Part shown: piece after piece, positions 43,251 to 52,012 of the stretch
How the letters are laid out: every line of letters begins with the position of its first letter
Numbering within the stretch: position 1 is the stretch's first letter
Source of the DNA: Elusimicrobiota bacterium
GTDB taxonomy: Bacteria > Elusimicrobiota > Elusimicrobia > UBA1565 > UBA9628
NCBI GenBank assembly: GCA_016212855.1
Contig: JACRDP010000025.1
Span: forward strand, 62,001 to 126,000
DNA length: 64,000 nucleotides
Reading direction: 5' to 3'
The notes under the pieces: generated by a model
What the model saw: the letters and a program-made list of their open reading frames with translations, nothing else
Database searches by the model: none
What the model was told of the DNA's origin: nothing
Position numbers and translations under genes: made by a program

Positions 43251-44252
43251 ATGAAAGTCCTTGTCACCGGCGCCGCCGGCTACGTCGGTTGCGTGCTCGT
43301 TCCCAAGCTCCTGGAGGCCGGCCACGAGGTCGTCGCCTTCGACATCATGTACTACGGCGAGCAGGGCCTCGTCCCCCAGAGGAACCTGCAGATCGTCGCC
43401 GCCGACATGCGCGACAACGCCGCGTTCACGAAGGCCCTGCAGGGCGTAGACGCCGTGATCCACCTCGCCTGCATCTCCAACGATCCCAGCTTCGAGCTCG
43501 ACCCCGCCTTGGGCAAGTCCATCAACTACGACTGCTTCGAGCCGATGGTCGTCGCCGCCAAGAAGGCCGGCGTATCGCGCTTCATTTACGCCTCCTCGAG
43601 CTCGGTGTACGGCGTCAGCGAGGCGGCCAACGTCGACGAGACGCACCCGCTCAAGCCGCTCACCGACTACAGCCGCTTCAAGATGCTCTGCGAGGAGATC
43701 CTCGAGAAGCACCGCCAGCCCGGCTTCACCACGATCACCATCCGTCCCGCCACTGTATGCGGCTACTCGCCGCGCACGCGCCTGGACCTCTCCGTCAACA
43801 TCCTGACCAACCTCGCGGTCAACAAACGCCAGATCACGGTGTTCGGCGGCTCTCAAAAACGGCCCAACATCCACATCGACGACATCTCCGACCTCTACGT
43901 CCAGCTGCTCGCGATGCCGTCCGAAAAGATCGACGGCGGCGTCTACAACGCCGGCTACCAGAACTACTCGATCGCCGACTTGGCGCTCATGGTCAAGAAG
44001 GTCGTCGAGGCCGAGATGCCGGAGAAGGCCCCCATCGAGATCGTCACGAGCCCAACCGACGACCTGCGCTCCTATCACGTGGGCTCGGATCTGATCGCCA
44101 AGAAGCTCGGCTTCACGCCCAAGCGCACCGTCGAGGACGCCATCAAGGACCTGTGCCGCGCCTTCAAGGCCGGCAAGCTCCCCGGCAGCCTCGACGATCC
44201 GCGCTACTTCAACGTCAAGATCATGAAAGGCCGGACCCCGGCGGCCGCGTGA
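43251..44252 (+). CDS. NAD-dependent sugar epimerase/dehydratase (extended SDR)
   Basis: 333 residues. N-terminal T-G-A-A-G-Y-V-G near residue 6 binds NAD, S-S-S-S-V-Y-G near 116 includes the catalytic Ser, and Y-S-R-F-K near 139 gives the Tyr-x3-Lys pair. R-P-A-T-V-C-G near 165 is typical of NDP-sugar-acting members. It is the first gene of a ten-gene operon and would interconvert an NDP-sugar. The leader is about 35 bases, unlike the leaderless genes. Exact substrate unknown. Confidence 0.85.
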   Translation: MKVLVTGAAGYVGCVLVPKLLEAGHEVVAFDIMYYGEQGLVPQRNLQIVAADMRDNAAFTKALQGVDAVIHLACISNDPSFELDPALGKSINYDCFEPMVVAAKKAGVSRFIYASSSSVYGVSEAANVDETHPLKPLTDYSRFKMLCEEILEKHRQPGFTTITIRPATVCGYSPRTRLDLSVNILTNLAVNKRQITVFGGSQKRPNIHIDDISDLYVQLLAMPSEKIDGGVYNAGYQNYSIADLALMVKKVVEAEMPEKAPIEIVTSPTDDLRSYHVGSDLIAKKLGFTPKRTVEDAIKDLCRAFKAGKLPGSLDDPRYFNVKIMKGRTPAAA

Positions 44253-45268
44253 GCGCCAAGCCCCGAGCGCTCGTCACCGGCGGCGCCGGCTTCATCGGCA
44301 GCCACCTCGTCGACCGCCTGCTCAAGGATGGGCATGAAGTCGTCGTCGTCGACAATTTCTCCACCGGCCGACCGCAGAATCTCGCGCACCACAAAGGGAA
44401 CAAGGGCCTGAGCCTCGTGCAGGCCGACGCGAGCGATCATGACGCGATCAAAGCCCATTTCGCCGGCGTGAAATGGGTGTTCCACCTGGCCGCGCTCGCC
44501 GACATAGTGCCCTCGATCGAGCGGCCGACCGATTACTTCAAGGCCAATGTCGTCGGCACCGAGTCCGTGCTCGAGGCCGCCCGCGCCGCCAAGGTCCAGC
44601 GCTTCGTCTACGCGGCCTCCTCCTCCTGCTACGGCATCCCCGACGAGTTCCCGACGCCCGAGACCGCCGAGATCCGCCCGCAGTACCCGTACGCGCTGAC
44701 CAAGCGCCTCGGCGAGGAGCTCGCGCTCCACTGGGGCCAGGTGTACGGGATGCCCGTCGTCTCCACCCGCTTCTTCAACGTCTACGGCCCGCGCTCGCGC
44801 ACGTCGGGCACCTACGGCGCCGTGTTCGGCGTGTTTCTCGCCCAGAAGCTCGCCGGCAAGCCCTACACCGTCGTCGGCGACGGGAACCAGACGCGGGACT
44901 TCACCTTCGTCACCGACGTGGCCGACGCTTTGGTCGCCGCCGCGTCCTCCAAGGTCTCCGGCGAGATCTTCAACATCGGCTCGGGCCAGACCTACAGCGT
45001 CAACCGCCTCGTCGAGCTGCTCGGCGGCCCCGTGACGTACATCCCCAAGCGCCCCGGCGAACCCGACTGCACCTTCGCCAATATCGAGAAGATCGGCAGG
45101 GTCCTCGGCTGGAAGCCCAAGATCCCCCTCGAGGCCGGCGTCGCCGAGATCCTCAAGCACATCGATTACTGGCGCGAAGCTCCCGTCTGGACCCCGCAGA
45201 GCATCGCCGACGCCACCCAGGCGTGGTTCCAGCATCTTGGCCCCGCGAAGGAAAAAACCCGTGCCTAA
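44249..45268 (+). CDS. NAD-dependent sugar 4-epimerase-like protein (extended SDR)
   Basis: 339 residues from a GTG overlapping the previous stop (GTGA). [10 protein letters not shown] near residue 11, V-D-N-F-S-T-G near 34, S-S-S-C-Y-G near 125 and Y-A-L-T-K near 149 are the standard motifs; F-N-V-Y-G-P-R near 174 and D-F-T-F-V-T-D-V near 215 place it with UDP-glucose/UDP-GlcNAc 4-epimerases such as GalE and WbpP. Consecutive distinct epimerases suggest a multi-step route to an unusual NDP-sugar. Confidence 0.87.
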   Translation: MSAKPRALVTGGAGFIGSHLVDRLLKDGHEVVVVDNFSTGRPQNLAHHKGNKGLSLVQADASDHDAIKAHFAGVKWVFHLAALADIVPSIERPTDYFKANVVGTESVLEAARAAKVQRFVYAASSSCYGIPDEFPTPETAEIRPQYPYALTKRLGEELALHWGQVYGMPVVSTRFFNVYGPRSRTSGTYGAVFGVFLAQKLAGKPYTVVGDGNQTRDFTFVTDVADALVAAASSKVSGEIFNIGSGQTYSVNRLVELLGGPVTYIPKRPGEPDCTFANIEKIGRVLGWKPKIPLEAGVAEILKHIDYWREAPVWTPQSIADATQAWFQHLGPAKEKTRA

Positions 45269-46826
45269 AGTGAAGAACAAGAAAGCTCCCGCTTCGAACG
45301 GACATGCGCCGTCGGGCAAGATCAAGACTCTCGCCGAGCTCGAAATCGTGCTCAAGGCTTCCCGCAAGGACGGCCGAAAGATCGTTCACTGTCACGGCGT
45401 GTTCGACCTTGTCCATCCCGGGCACATCGTGCATTTCCGCGAAGCCCGGAAGAACGGGGACCTGCTCATCGTCACCATCACTCCCGATCGCTGGGTCAAC
45501 AAAGGCCCGGGGCGGCCCCTTTTCACCGAGAAACTGCGCCTCGACAGCCTCGCCGCGCTCGAGATGATCGACTACGTCGCGCTCAACGAAGCACCGTCGG
45601 CCGTCGAAGTGATAAAGCGGCTCAAGCCGGATTTTTACGTGAAGGGCGGCGACTACGCCGACGCCAAAGCCGACGTCACCGGCAAGATCGTCGACGAGGA
45701 AAATGCGGTCCGCTCCGTCGGCGGAAAGCTGATCTTCACAGAAGGCTTCACCTCGAGCTCGAGCCACCTCATCAACCGTCTCTTCTCGGCCTACCCGGTC
45801 GAGACTCAGGAGTATCTGCAAGGACTGCGCTCGATTTACTCCGCCGACAAGATCCTCGGCTACCTCCGCAAACTCTCGGGCCTCAAGGTCCTCATCGCCG
45901 GCGAGGCCATCCTCGACCAATACAGCTACTGCGTCGCGCTGGGCAAGACGACCAAGGAGACGATCGTCGCCAGCAAGTTCACCCATGAGGAGTTGTTCGC
46001 CGGCGGCGCCGTCGCCACGGCCAACCACATCGCGGGATTCTGCAAGGAAGTTACCTTGCTGACGAACTTGGGACCCGATCCGGGCGAGGAGAAATTCGTG
46101 CGCTCAAAGCTGCGGCCCAACGTCCGGCTCGAGGTGATCCGCACGCCGGACCGGCCCACGGTTCGCAAACAGCGCTACATCGACCCCAACGAGCTGCGCA
46201 AAATTTTCGAGATCCAATACCTCAACGACACCCCGATCGCCGGCGCCGTCGAGGCCAACATGGCCAAGAAGCTCGAGAGGGAGTGCGGCCGCCACGACCT
46301 GCTCATCGTCAACGACTTCGGCCACGGGTTGATGAGCCAGAAGCTGCGTGAGCAAGCGTCTCGCTGCGGCAAGTTCCTCGCGCTCAACACCCAATCGAAC
46401 GCGGCCAATCACGGCTTCAACGCCGTGACGAAGTACGAGCGCGCCGACTACATCGCGATCGACGAGATCGAGATGCGCGTCGCCACTTCGGACAAGTACG
46501 GGCGAATACCGGATCTCGCCGCGGGCGTCAAGAAACGCCTTTCCGTCGGAACCTTTCTCGTCAGCCGCGGGCCGTCGGGCTCGGTGGTCCTCACCTCCGA
46601 CGGCTGGCACGAGGCTCCCGCGCTCGCGCGCCGCATCGTCGACCGCGTCGGCGCCGGCGACGCCCTCTTCGCCGTCACCTCCCCCTGCGCGTTCCAGGGC
46701 GTCCCGCCCGACGTGCTCTGCTTCATCGGCAACTGCGTCGGCGCCCTGGCCGTCGAGATCGTCGGCAACCGAGAGCCCGTCGACCCGGTCAAGCTGTTCA
46801 AATTCGTGGAGACCTTGCTCAAATAA
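45261..46826 (+). CDS. Bifunctional cytidylyltransferase-PfkB kinase fusion (HldE-like, reversed domain order)
   Basis: 521 residues from the GTG at 45261, preceded by an AAGGA ribosome-binding-like run; a TTG at 45237 is in frame but deep inside the previous gene. The N-terminal nucleotidyltransferase (about 25-165) has H-G-V-F-D-L-V-H-P-G-H near 41-53 and a further K-G-G-D-Y near 130. The C-terminal PfkB sugar kinase (about 200-515) has G-G-A-V-A near 250 and the catalytic G-A-G-D-A near 464. E. coli HldE has the kinase first and the nucleotidyltransferase second. The protein probably phosphorylates a heptose-like sugar and activates it as an NDP-sugar. Confidence 0.85.
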   Translation: MPKVKNKKAPASNGHAPSGKIKTLAELEIVLKASRKDGRKIVHCHGVFDLVHPGHIVHFREARKNGDLLIVTITPDRWVNKGPGRPLFTEKLRLDSLAALEMIDYVALNEAPSAVEVIKRLKPDFYVKGGDYADAKADVTGKIVDEENAVRSVGGKLIFTEGFTSSSSHLINRLFSAYPVETQEYLQGLRSIYSADKILGYLRKLSGLKVLIAGEAILDQYSYCVALGKTTKETIVASKFTHEELFAGGAVATANHIAGFCKEVTLLTNLGPDPGEEKFVRSKLRPNVRLEVIRTPDRPTVRKQRYIDPNELRKIFEIQYLNDTPIAGAVEANMAKKLERECGRHDLLIVNDFGHGLMSQKLREQASRCGKFLALNTQSNAANHGFNAVTKYERADYIAIDEIEMRVATSDKYGRIPDLAAGVKKRLSVGTFLVSRGPSGSVVLTSDGWHEAPALARRIVDRVGAGDALFAVTSPCAFQGVPPDVLCFIGNCVGALAVEIVGNREPVDPVKLFKFVETLLK

Positions 46827-47488
46827 TGGCCTACGTCGACTTCGTCATGAAGCTGCACAACAAGACGAAGCGGGACTATGTCCAGCGGGTCGTCGAGCAC
46901 GACAAGGCCGAATCCGCCGAAGTCGCGATCAAGTACGGCAAGGACTACTGGGACGGCGAGCGCCGCTACGGCTACGGCGGCTACAACTACGACGGCCGCT
47001 GGAAGGCCGTCGCCGAGGACATGAGCCGCCACTACGGCCTGAAGCCGGGGGCTTCAATCCTTGACGTGGGCTGCGGCAAGGGCTTCCTCCTTCACGAGTT
47101 CACGCAAGTCCTACCCGGCGCCAAGGTCGCGGGTGTGGACATCTCCCGCTACGCGCTCGAGAACGCCAAGCCCGAAGTGAGGCCGTTCCTCAAAGAAGCG
47201 AGCGCGGTGAAACTTCCCTTTCCCGACAAGTCCTTCGACTTCGTCTACTCGATCACCACTTTGCACAATCTCTACAACTACGAGCTGCACGAGGCGCTCA
47301 AGGAAATCCAGCGCGTCTCCCGCGGCCCCGCGCACATCATCATCGAGACCTACCGCAATGAGCGCGAGAAGGCGAATCTCCTCTACTGGCAGCTGACCTG
47401 CCGCACCTTCTACACCCCCAAGGAATGGGAGTGGGCGTTTAAGCAGGCCGGCTACACCGGCGACTACTCCTACATCGTCTTCGAATGA
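46826..47488 (+). CDS. SAM-dependent methyltransferase (class I)
   Basis: 220 residues; the ATG overlaps the previous stop by one base (TAATG). Motif I is L-D-V-G-C-G-K-G-F near residue 79, the acidic ribose-binding residue is in G-V-D-I-S near 102, and P-F-P-D-K-S-F-D-F-V near 132 is motif II/post-I. The N-terminal 60 residues have a Gly/Tyr-rich R-Y-G-Y-G-G-Y-N-Y segment. Operon position suggests sugar O- or N-methylation, which cannot be specified. Confidence 0.82.
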   Translation: MAYVDFVMKLHNKTKRDYVQRVVEHDKAESAEVAIKYGKDYWDGERRYGYGGYNYDGRWKAVAEDMSRHYGLKPGASILDVGCGKGFLLHEFTQVLPGAKVAGVDISRYALENAKPEVRPFLKEASAVKLPFPDKSFDFVYSITTLHNLYNYELHEALKEIQRVSRGPAHIIIETYRNEREKANLLYWQLTCRTFYTPKEWEWAFKQAGYTGDYSYIVFE

Positions 47489-49050
47489 CAGTGCGCATCG
47501 GCATCGACTTCGACAATACTCTCGTGGGCTACGACGCGCTGTTCGCGCTGCTGGCGCGCGAGCGCGGCTGGCTGCGCGCCGGCGCCGCAGCGAGCAAGGC
47601 CGGGGTCAAGCGCGCCTTGGTCAAGGCCGACGGCCACGACCTGCGCTGGCAGCGCCTGCAGGCCGACGCCTACGGCCACCGCATTTTGGAGGCCCGCGCG
47701 TTCCCCGGCGCCCTCGAGTTCATCGGGCGCGCCGAGCGCGCCGGCCACGAGGTCTTCGTCGTCAGCCATAAGAGCGAACGCTCACACCTCGATCCCTCCG
47801 TGCGCCTGCGCGACTGGGCCCGCCGTTGGCTCAAGCACGGAGCGCCCGGGCTTCCGCCCGGCCGCGTCTTATTCGCCTCGACGCGCGCCGAGAAGGTCCG
47901 CCTCATCGACCGCCTCGCGCTCGACGTGTTCATCGACGACCTGCCCGAAGTGCTCTCCCACCCCGGCTTCCCCAAGCGCACCGGCAAGATCCTCTTCGAC
48001 CCCGCGCTGAGCTGGAAAGGAGTGGCCCGTCGCGTCGAAATCCTCGCCACAATCGGCGCCGACGCCGTCGCCGCCATCGAGGACGCGCTCGGCCGCCGCT
48101 GCATGAAGGCCGCCGCGATCCGGTCGAGCGGCAACAACCGCCTCTTCCGCATCGAACTTCAGGGCGGCCGCGCCGTCCTGCTCAAGCGCTACTTGGTCGA
48201 CAAGCGCGACGGCCGCCCGCGCGCGCGCACCGAGTTCGAGGGCCTGGCCCTCCTTTGGAAGGCCGGCCTGCGCGAGATCCCGGAGCCCATTCGCCTCGAC
48301 CGCGAGGGACGCTTCGGAGTCTACTCCTGGCTCGACGGCAAGCCCCTCAAGCGCGCCGCCCCGACCGACGCGCACGTCCGCCAGGCCGCCGCCTTCCTGC
48401 GCCGCCTGCGCGCCGTTCCCGCGCGCAAGTGGACCGCGCCCGCCGCCGACGCCCGCGCCTCGCTCTCGGACTACGCCGCCCACCTCCGCCGCCGCCTGGC
48501 GCGCGTGCGCGCCGGGGCCAAGGCCCTGGGCGACGCCCGGGCGCGCCGCTTCGTCGAGAACGAGGTGACCCCCGCCGCCGAGGCCGTGATCGCGCGCCTG
48601 TCGCGCGACGCCGGAAAGTCCTTCACGTCGCCCTTGCCCTCTTCCGAGCGACTGCTCAGCCCTTCCGATTTCGGCCTGCACAACGCGATACTCGCCCCGA
48701 ACGGAAAAGTCCGCTTCATTGACTTCGAGTACTTCGGCTGGGACGACCCCGCCAAGCTCGTCGCCGACTTCTTCCACCACGCCGGGCAGAGGCCGCTGTC
48801 CGCGGCTCAGCGCGAGCTGTTCCTGCGCGAATTCGGACGCGGCTGGAAAAACGCGCCCGCCTTCCGCCGCCGCCTCGGCCTCGTGCTCGAGCCGATCGCG
48901 CTGGAGTGGATCCTCATCATCCTCAACGTTCTCTCCCCCGAGACCTTGGAGCGGCGCCGCTTCGCCGATCCTTCGCTCGACCCCAAACGCCTCGTGGCCC
49001 GGCGGCTGCGCGCGGCGCGCCTGCGACTCCAAAGGATACCTTCATGCTGA
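47485..49050 (+). CDS. HAD-like domain fused to an aminoglycoside-phosphotransferase-like kinase
   Basis: 521 residues, ATGA overlap with the upstream gene. The N-terminal HAD-like domain (1-190) has I-D-F-D-N-T-L near residue 7, V-S-H-K near 92 and F-I-D-D-L near 152. The C-terminal APH/choline-kinase-type domain (about 210-490) has a Lys in L-L-K-R-Y near 233, a catalytic loop S-D-F-G-L-H-N near 394 in which the usual H-x-D is S-x-D-like, and F-I-D-F-E-Y near 412 for metal binding. I know of no standard enzyme with this fusion. A phosphatase/kinase pair acting on a lipid-linked or core sugar is an inference. Confidence 0.75.
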   Translation: MTVRIGIDFDNTLVGYDALFALLARERGWLRAGAAASKAGVKRALVKADGHDLRWQRLQADAYGHRILEARAFPGALEFIGRAERAGHEVFVVSHKSERSHLDPSVRLRDWARRWLKHGAPGLPPGRVLFASTRAEKVRLIDRLALDVFIDDLPEVLSHPGFPKRTGKILFDPALSWKGVARRVEILATIGADAVAAIEDALGRRCMKAAAIRSSGNNRLFRIELQGGRAVLLKRYLVDKRDGRPRARTEFEGLALLWKAGLREIPEPIRLDREGRFGVYSWLDGKPLKRAAPTDAHVRQAAAFLRRLRAVPARKWTAPAADARASLSDYAAHLRRRLARVRAGAKALGDARARRFVENEVTPAAEAVIARLSRDAGKSFTSPLPSSERLLSPSDFGLHNAILAPNGKVRFIDFEYFGWDDPAKLVADFFHHAGQRPLSAAQRELFLREFGRGWKNAPAFRRRLGLVLEPIALEWILIILNVLSPETLERRRFADPSLDPKRLVARRLRAARLRLQRIPSC

Positions 49051-49862
49051 CCAAAGACAAGAAGATCGATTTCGTCACCCTCGGCAAGAACACGCGCCGC
49101 GACGTCGCCGACGCCCTCGTCGCCGCCGGACGCGGTCACATCGGCGCCTCCTACTCCCTCGTCGAGATCCTTCTGGTTCTCTACCACGGCATCCTCAAGG
49201 TCGACCCCAAGAACCCGCACTGGGAAGACCGCGACCGCATGATCCTGAGCAAGGGCCACGGTTGCTTGACTCTCTACTCGATCCTCTCCGACTTCGGCTT
49301 TTTCCCCAAGGCCGAGATGAAGCGCTTCTGCATGCCCGACGGCCTGCTCGGCGGCCACCCGGAGCACAAGGTGCCCGGCGTCGAGGCCTCCACCGGGGCG
49401 CTCGGCCACGGCCCGTCCATCGGCGTGGGCATGGCGATGGCCGCCAAGCTCAACAAGCAGAAGCACGGCGTGTTCGTCGTCGTCGGCGACGGCGAGTGCG
49501 ACGAGGGCTCGGTGTGGGAAGCGGCGATGCACGCCTCCAAGCACAAGCTCGACAACTTCACCATCCTCGTCGACTACAACAAGCAGCAGTCCTACAGCGA
49601 CGTCAGCGAGGTGCTCCCGCTCGAGCCCTTCACCGACAAGTGGCGCGCGTTCGGCTTCGAGACGCACGAGGCCGACATGGACCATCCCGAGATTCTGCTC
49701 GACATCCTGCGCAAGCCCCGCACCGGCGCGCCGCGCGCGGTGATCTGCCACACGATCAAGGGCAAGGGCATCACGTTCATCGAACGCAACCTCAAGTGGC
49801 ATCACAAGGTGAAGCTCACGCCCGAGGAAATCGAGAACATCTACAACGAGCTGGAGATATGA
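49044..49862 (+). CDS. Transketolase, N-terminal (TPP-binding) subunit
   Basis: 272 residues. The ATG lies seven bases inside the previous gene. R-G-H-I-G-A-S-Y-S near residue 29, S-K-G-H-G near 70, G-H-P-E-H near 107, G-A-L-G-H-G near 119, and the TPP motif G-D-G-E-C-D-E-G ... N near 147-175 define the transketolase N-terminal half. The next gene encodes the other half. Full-length transketolase is about 660 residues, so this is a split enzyme. Such pairs occur in carbohydrate clusters; here it may make a branched or seven-carbon sugar phosphate. Confidence 0.88.
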   Translation: MLTKDKKIDFVTLGKNTRRDVADALVAAGRGHIGASYSLVEILLVLYHGILKVDPKNPHWEDRDRMILSKGHGCLTLYSILSDFGFFPKAEMKRFCMPDGLLGGHPEHKVPGVEASTGALGHGPSIGVGMAMAAKLNKQKHGVFVVVGDGECDEGSVWEAAMHASKHKLDNFTILVDYNKQQSYSDVSEVLPLEPFTDKWRAFGFETHEADMDHPEILLDILRKPRTGAPRAVICHTIKGKGITFIERNLKWHHKVKLTPEEIENIYNELEI

Positions 49863-49863
49863 A

Positions 49864-50802
49864 ATGAGAAAGCGCTGCCTCGACACCGTCTACCAGCTCG
49901 CCAAGGCCAACAAGGACGTGGTCTTCGTCGGCTCCGACCTCGGCGTCGGCGTCCTCGACAACTTTAAAAAAGAGATGCCCGACCGCTTCTTCATGGACGG
50001 CGTCTCCGAGCAGCACCTCATCGGCGCCTGCGCGGGCCTGGCCATGTCCGGAAAGATCGTGTACTTCAACACGATCGCGACCTTCCTGACGCGCCGCGCC
50101 TTCGAGCAGAACATGATCGACCTGGGCCTGACCAAGGCCAAAGTCCGCATCCTCGGCTCCGGCGGCGGGCTCGTCTACGCCCCGCTCGGACCCACCCACC
50201 TCGCCTTCGAGGACGTCGCGATCATGCGCACGATCCCGAACATGACCATCGTCGCTCCCGCCGACGCCGAGGAGATGGCGCGCGCGATGGTCGCCTCCGA
50301 GCATTACGACGGCCCGATCTACGTGCGCATCGCCAAGGGCGGCGACCCCGTCGTCACCAAGCCGGAGCTCGGCTTCGAGTACGGCCGCGCCGTCGTCTAC
50401 CGCGAGCCCGGCGATGTGCTCTTCGTGACCACGGGCGTGATGCTCAACCGCGCGCTCGACGCCGTGAAGCTGCTCGAGGCCGAAGGCGTGAGCGCCGGCA
50501 TTTTACACTGCCATACGATCAAGCCCTTCGACACGGACTCCGTCGTCAAGCAGGCCAAGAAGGCCCGCGCGGTCATCACGCTCGAGGAGCACACGATCAT
50601 CGGCGGCCTGGGCAGCGCGGTCGCGGAAGCCCTGGCGGAAGCGGGTCTCGAGCGCATGCCCGCCTTCAAGCGCATCGGCGTGCCCGACGTGTTCCCCGAG
50701 CGCTACGGCTCGCAGAACTCGCAGTTCGAGGACTTCGGCCTCAACGCGCCGCAGATCGCCGCCTCCACGCGGCGCCTGCTCAAGGAGCTTTCGCCCGCAT
50801 GA
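49864..50802 (+). CDS. Transketolase, C-terminal subunit
   Basis: 312 residues, starting one base after the N-terminal subunit gene. It contains the pyrimidine-binding domain (D-G-V-S-E-Q-H near residue 58, with the conserved Glu that activates TPP) and the C-terminal transketolase domain (E-E-H-T-I-I-G-G-L-G-S near 239). DXS and pyruvate-dehydrogenase beta subunits share this layout, but the partner gene favours transketolase. The two chains must assemble to bind TPP at their interface. Confidence 0.88.
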   Translation: MRKRCLDTVYQLAKANKDVVFVGSDLGVGVLDNFKKEMPDRFFMDGVSEQHLIGACAGLAMSGKIVYFNTIATFLTRRAFEQNMIDLGLTKAKVRILGSGGGLVYAPLGPTHLAFEDVAIMRTIPNMTIVAPADAEEMARAMVASEHYDGPIYVRIAKGGDPVVTKPELGFEYGRAVVYREPGDVLFVTTGVMLNRALDAVKLLEAEGVSAGILHCHTIKPFDTDSVVKQAKKARAVITLEEHTIIGGLGSAVAEALAEAGLERMPAFKRIGVPDVFPERYGSQNSQFEDFGLNAPQIAASTRRLLKELSPA

Positions 50803-51608
50803 GCGATACCGACTTCTTTGACGCCGACGAGAAAGCCTTCATCGACGGATTCCTGGAAAAGGGTTACGCGATCGTTCCCTTGCAGGAGCGAGAGCGCCTC
50901 GACGCGGTGCGCGCGCGCATGTACGAGCGCGCGATGAAGCAACTCGGACCGAGCGGCGCCAAGCGTCCGTCGCTCGATGCCTTCTTCGATCACACGGAAC
51001 GGTTCGTGCCCGTGGCCAAGCTCAACGACTTCCGCCTCGGCGTGATCGAAGGGCTCAACAAGGACGCCTTACTGAGACCCGCGCTCTTCAAGATGGCCCG
51101 CCGCCACATCGAGTGGGCGATCGGCAGCGAGATCGCGATGCAGCGCACGGTCAACCTCAGCATCCAGCTCCCCAAGGACAAGAGCTCGCTCCTGCCCCTG
51201 CACTCCGATGTGTGGTCGGGCAACTCGCCCTACGAACTGGTCCTCTGGACCCCGCTCGTGGACTGCTTCAAGACTAAGTCCATGTACGTGCTCGAGCGCC
51301 CGGAGAGCGAGACGATCTTCCGCGAGTTCTCCAAGTACAAGGAGTTCGACGCCGAAAAGCTCTACCGTCAGATCAAGCCCAAGCTCGTCTGGCTCACGGT
51401 GCCCTACGGCCACGCGGTGCTCTTCACGCACTCCCTGCTGCACGGCAACCGCGTCAACGAGGAGAAGACGACGCGTTGGACCTTCAACGTCCGGCTCAAA
51501 GGCCTGCTGACACCCTACGGCGTCAAGGAGATGGGCGAGTCCTTTTTGCCCATCACGGTCCGCCCGGCCACGCGCATCGGCTTCGAGGCCGTCACGCTCA
51601 AGAAATGA
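50799..51608 (+). CDS. 2-oxoglutarate/Fe(II)-oxygenase-like protein (sporadic carbohydrate cluster type)
   Basis: 269 residues, ATGA overlap. L-P-L-H-S-D near residue 133 supplies the H-x-D iron ligands; V-L-W-T-P-L-V-D-C-F-K-T-K-S-M-Y (about 148-163), H-S-L-L-H-G-N near 212 and T-R-W-T-F-N-V-R near 224 complete the pattern shared with 38950-39723. The direct neighbour is a LIC12192-type gene, and the known 'sporadic carbohydrate cluster' families pair just these two proteins with others in surface-polysaccharide loci. A role in oxidising a nucleotide sugar is inferred; no substrate is known to me. Confidence 0.78.
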   Translation: MSDTDFFDADEKAFIDGFLEKGYAIVPLQERERLDAVRARMYERAMKQLGPSGAKRPSLDAFFDHTERFVPVAKLNDFRLGVIEGLNKDALLRPALFKMARRHIEWAIGSEIAMQRTVNLSIQLPKDKSSLLPLHSDVWSGNSPYELVLWTPLVDCFKTKSMYVLERPESETIFREFSKYKEFDAEKLYRQIKPKLVWLTVPYGHAVLFTHSLLHGNRVNEEKTTRWTFNVRLKGLLTPYGVKEMGESFLPITVRPATRIGFEAVTLKK

Positions 51609-52012
51609 AGAAAGAGGGCTGGCGCGGCTACATCTTCTCGCGCGAGATCAACGGCCAGATGATCCCGCAGCGAGTGCAAAACCTGGTGCTCCGCAACTAC
51701 GCCCAAAAATCCGGCCTGCAGTACCTGCTCAGCGCCACCGAGTACCACATGCCCGGCTCGTTTATGATGCTCGAGAGCCTGTACCCGTCGCTCAAGGAAC
51801 TCGAGGGCCTGCTGTTCTACTCGATCAGCATGTTGCCCGAATCGAAAGCGGGACGCCAAAAGCTCTACGCCGCGCTCGCCAAGCACCGTTGCGGGATACG
51901 CTTCGCCCTCGAAGAGCTGACCTACGCCAAGCCCAAAGACGCCGATCTCATCGAGGACGTGCTCGCCGTGCGCAAGATCAGCGCCCAGGCCGACCTCTCC
52001 CTCCTCTCATGA
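51605..52012 (+). CDS. LIC12192-type sporadic carbohydrate cluster protein
   Basis: 135 residues, ATGA overlap. The sequence fits the family closely: G-Y-I-F-S-R near residue 7, Q-R-V-Q-N-L-V-L-R-N-Y near 20, L-S-A-T-E-Y near 39, G-L-L-F-Y-S-I near 67, and I-R-F-A-L-E near 99. The family occurs in scattered bacteria, named after a Leptospira protein, always in carbohydrate loci. Its biochemistry is unknown. The S-R ... Q-x-x-x-R-N-Y pattern superficially suggests a compact enzyme or binding protein. Confidence 0.8.
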   Translation: MKKEGWRGYIFSREINGQMIPQRVQNLVLRNYAQKSGLQYLLSATEYHMPGSFMMLESLYPSLKELEGLLFYSISMLPESKAGRQKLYAALAKHRCGIRFALEELTYAKPKDADLIEDVLAVRKISAQADLSLLS

